A DNA stretch of 6,706 bases from an uncultured Coriobacteriaceae bacterium (GTDB lineage Bacteria > Actinomycetota > Coriobacteriia > Coriobacteriales > Atopobiaceae). Position numbers and translations under genes: made by a program. The DNA is taken from NCBI GenBank assembly GCA_902772085.1, contig CACXZL010000098.1, forward strand, positions 1 through 6,706, in the 5' to 3' direction. Below the pieces are notes generated by a model that saw only the letters and a program-made list of their open reading frames with translations, was not told where the DNA came from and did not search any database. The first letter of the stretch is position 1. Every line of letters begins with the position of its first letter. Shown piece after piece: positions 6,049 through 6,706 of the stretch.

Positions 6049-6480
6049 TTACTCCCCACGTATCCTGCAAATGTGCTCGGCCACAGACTCTGCCGCCTCA
6101 GTATTTCTGCAAATCACCAAGACTGTGTTGTAACCCGCAATCGTACCTATAACGTCTGTGAGTCCCGCTGCGTCGATAGCCGAGCCTATGCCTGGAGCAG
6201 TGCTCGCTTCGGTATTTATGACAACTTGGTTCCCTACGCTTTCCACACCCAAAACGAAATCAACGACCATACGCTGCAGGTACAAATCTTCAGAAAGCGC
6301 GTATCGTCCCTCAGAAAGCTTCTCTAAACCCATGTCGGCAATGTCGCGACTTACCGTGGCCTGTGTACACGTGAAGCCCTTCTGCCGCAACTCTTGCACT
6401 AAATCACGCTGTGTCCGGATAACGTCGCTGCGCACAATCTGCCTTATAGCCTCGTGTCGACCATTTCGTTTTTTTGCCAT
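6049..6480 (-). CDS. argR: ArgR-family transcriptional regulator with altered arginine-binding motif
   Basis: A 143-residue protein with the ArgR/AhrC layout. The N-terminal winged helix-turn-helix (about 8-60) includes TQRDLVQELRQKGF and QATVSRDI (40-47). The C-terminal oligomerisation and ligand domain covers about 70-143. Family members form hexamers and repress arginine biosynthesis or activate catabolism when arginine is bound. Here the signature GTIAGDDT reads GTIAGYNT (112-119), so both aspartates that contact arginine in E. coli ArgR are replaced (Tyr117, Asn118). The usual PG before the conserved Ala is AS (92-93 in TEASTA). The DNA-binding half looks intact. It is therefore an ArgR by fold but may not sense arginine alone. 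It starts at ATG 6480; AGAAAG about 8 nt upstream is a weak ribosome binding site. It is monocistronic in view, with a near-consensus promoter upstream. Confidence 0.9.
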   Translation of the reverse strand: MAKKRNGRHEAIRQIVRSDVIRTQRDLVQELRQKGFTCTQATVSRDIADMGLEKLSEGRYALSEDLYLQRMVVDFVLGVESVGNQVVINTEASTAPGIGSAIDAAGLTDVIGTIAGYNTVLVICRNTEAAESVAEHICRIRGE

Positions 6481-6534
6481 AAAACTATCTTTCTATGCGA
6501 CATACAGGTAGCGCGAAGAAAAAAAGGAATTTTA

Positions 6535-6562
6535 ATAATATCATATATGTGACATTTGTCAA
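6535..6562 (-). promoter_or_regulatory. argR promoter (TTGACA-16-TATTAT)
   Basis: On the minus strand a perfect TTGACA (6557-6562) is followed after 16 nt by TATTAT (6535-6540, 5 of 6 matches). Transcription should start near 6528, giving a leader of about 48 nt that contains a seven-T stretch. It is the best promoter match in the window. Confidence 0.7.
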
Positions 6563-6566
6563 ATGT
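6552..6566. promoter_or_regulatory. Perfect 15-bp palindrome over the argR -35 box, candidate operator
   Basis: ACATTTG-T-CAAATGT is a perfect 7-bp inverted repeat around one central base, and it fully contains the -35 hexamer at 6557-6562. A dimeric repressor bound there would block polymerase. It does not match the classical ARG box (TGAAT/ATTCA half-sites), so the regulator could be another protein or an ArgR with shifted specificity. Confidence 0.5.
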
Positions 6567-6609
6567 ATGGTTCGCCAGAAATGAGCGAATATACTCAACG
6601 TTAGCTACA

Positions 6610-6706
6610 GTCCACACCCCCGTCACCTCACCGGGCCAGCAATCGGCTCCGCGCCCGCTTCGCTCGCTTACTTCGTGTGTCGCCGCTTTCTGGCCGGGCG
6701 CGATGA
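6610..6706. repeat. Long palindromic element, copy C (diverged, cut by window edge)
   Basis: The core 6643-6685 matches copies A and B at 39 of 43 positions. Two of the changes fall in the mini-hairpin and weaken it (one T-T mismatch, one T-G pair). The left flank GTCCACACCCC (6610-6620) is a diverged form of the GTTCACGCCCC end of A and B. Near the core, GGCCAG on the left (6634-6639) faces CTGGCC on the right (6690-6695). Pairing beyond that is imperfect, and the outer right arm lies outside the window. It sits upstream of the argR promoter. Confidence 0.8.

Noticed and set aside
6582..6597. TGAG-N8-CTCA inverted repeat as an ARG box upstream of argR
   Set aside because: The half-sites are four bases only and the spacing and A/T centre do not match the ARG box. 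It also lies upstream of the -35 box.
2191..6706. The three palindromes as a CRISPR array
   Set aside because: Copies are more than 1 kb apart with genes between them, have no regular spacers, and no cas genes are present.

Overview
The window carries five protein-coding genes and an unusual density of inverted repeats. Codon usage, the gene families and the style of the TyrS, class A PBP and family 2 glycosyltransferase all fit a moderately GC-rich Gram-positive. My best guess is Actinomycetota, class Coriobacteriia (Atopobiaceae or Eggerthellaceae type). That is inference from remembered protein style, not from a search.

Layout. Positions 1-725 (minus) hold a truncated multi-pass membrane protein of unknown function whose C-terminus lies outside the window. 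A 113-nt spacer full of interlocking CAAAAG/CTTTTG half-sites separates it from tyrS (839-2056, minus), which starts at a TTG with a strong Shine-Dalgarno sequence. The tyrS leader (2057-2190) holds a probable intrinsic terminator and a weak promoter. Next is long palindrome A (2191-2310), then a membrane-anchored family 2 glycosyltransferase gene (2321-3352, minus). The divergent spacer 3353-3692 contains palindrome B (3455-3589) and the promoter and ribosome binding site of a class A penicillin-binding protein (3693-5912, plus). That PBP ends in a Gly/Tyr-rich tail encoded partly by perfect 24-bp repeats. A different 66-bp inverted repeat (5939-6004) lies in the convergent gap before an argR-type regulator (6049-6480, minus). 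The argR promoter is near consensus and its -35 box sits inside a perfect 15-bp palindrome. A third, more diverged copy of the palindrome family (from 6610) runs off the right edge.

Functionally this is a housekeeping neighbourhood: tRNA charging, peptidoglycan synthesis, envelope glycosylation and arginine-type regulation. The genes appear to be mostly separately transcribed units. The two most unusual items are the intergenic palindrome family, whose 43-bp core is conserved while the flanking arms differ between copies yet stay self-complementary within each copy, and the ArgR homologue, which lacks the Asp-Asp pair that binds arginine in characterised ArgR proteins. No transposase, integrase, phage, toxin-antitoxin, CRISPR or RNA gene is visible.
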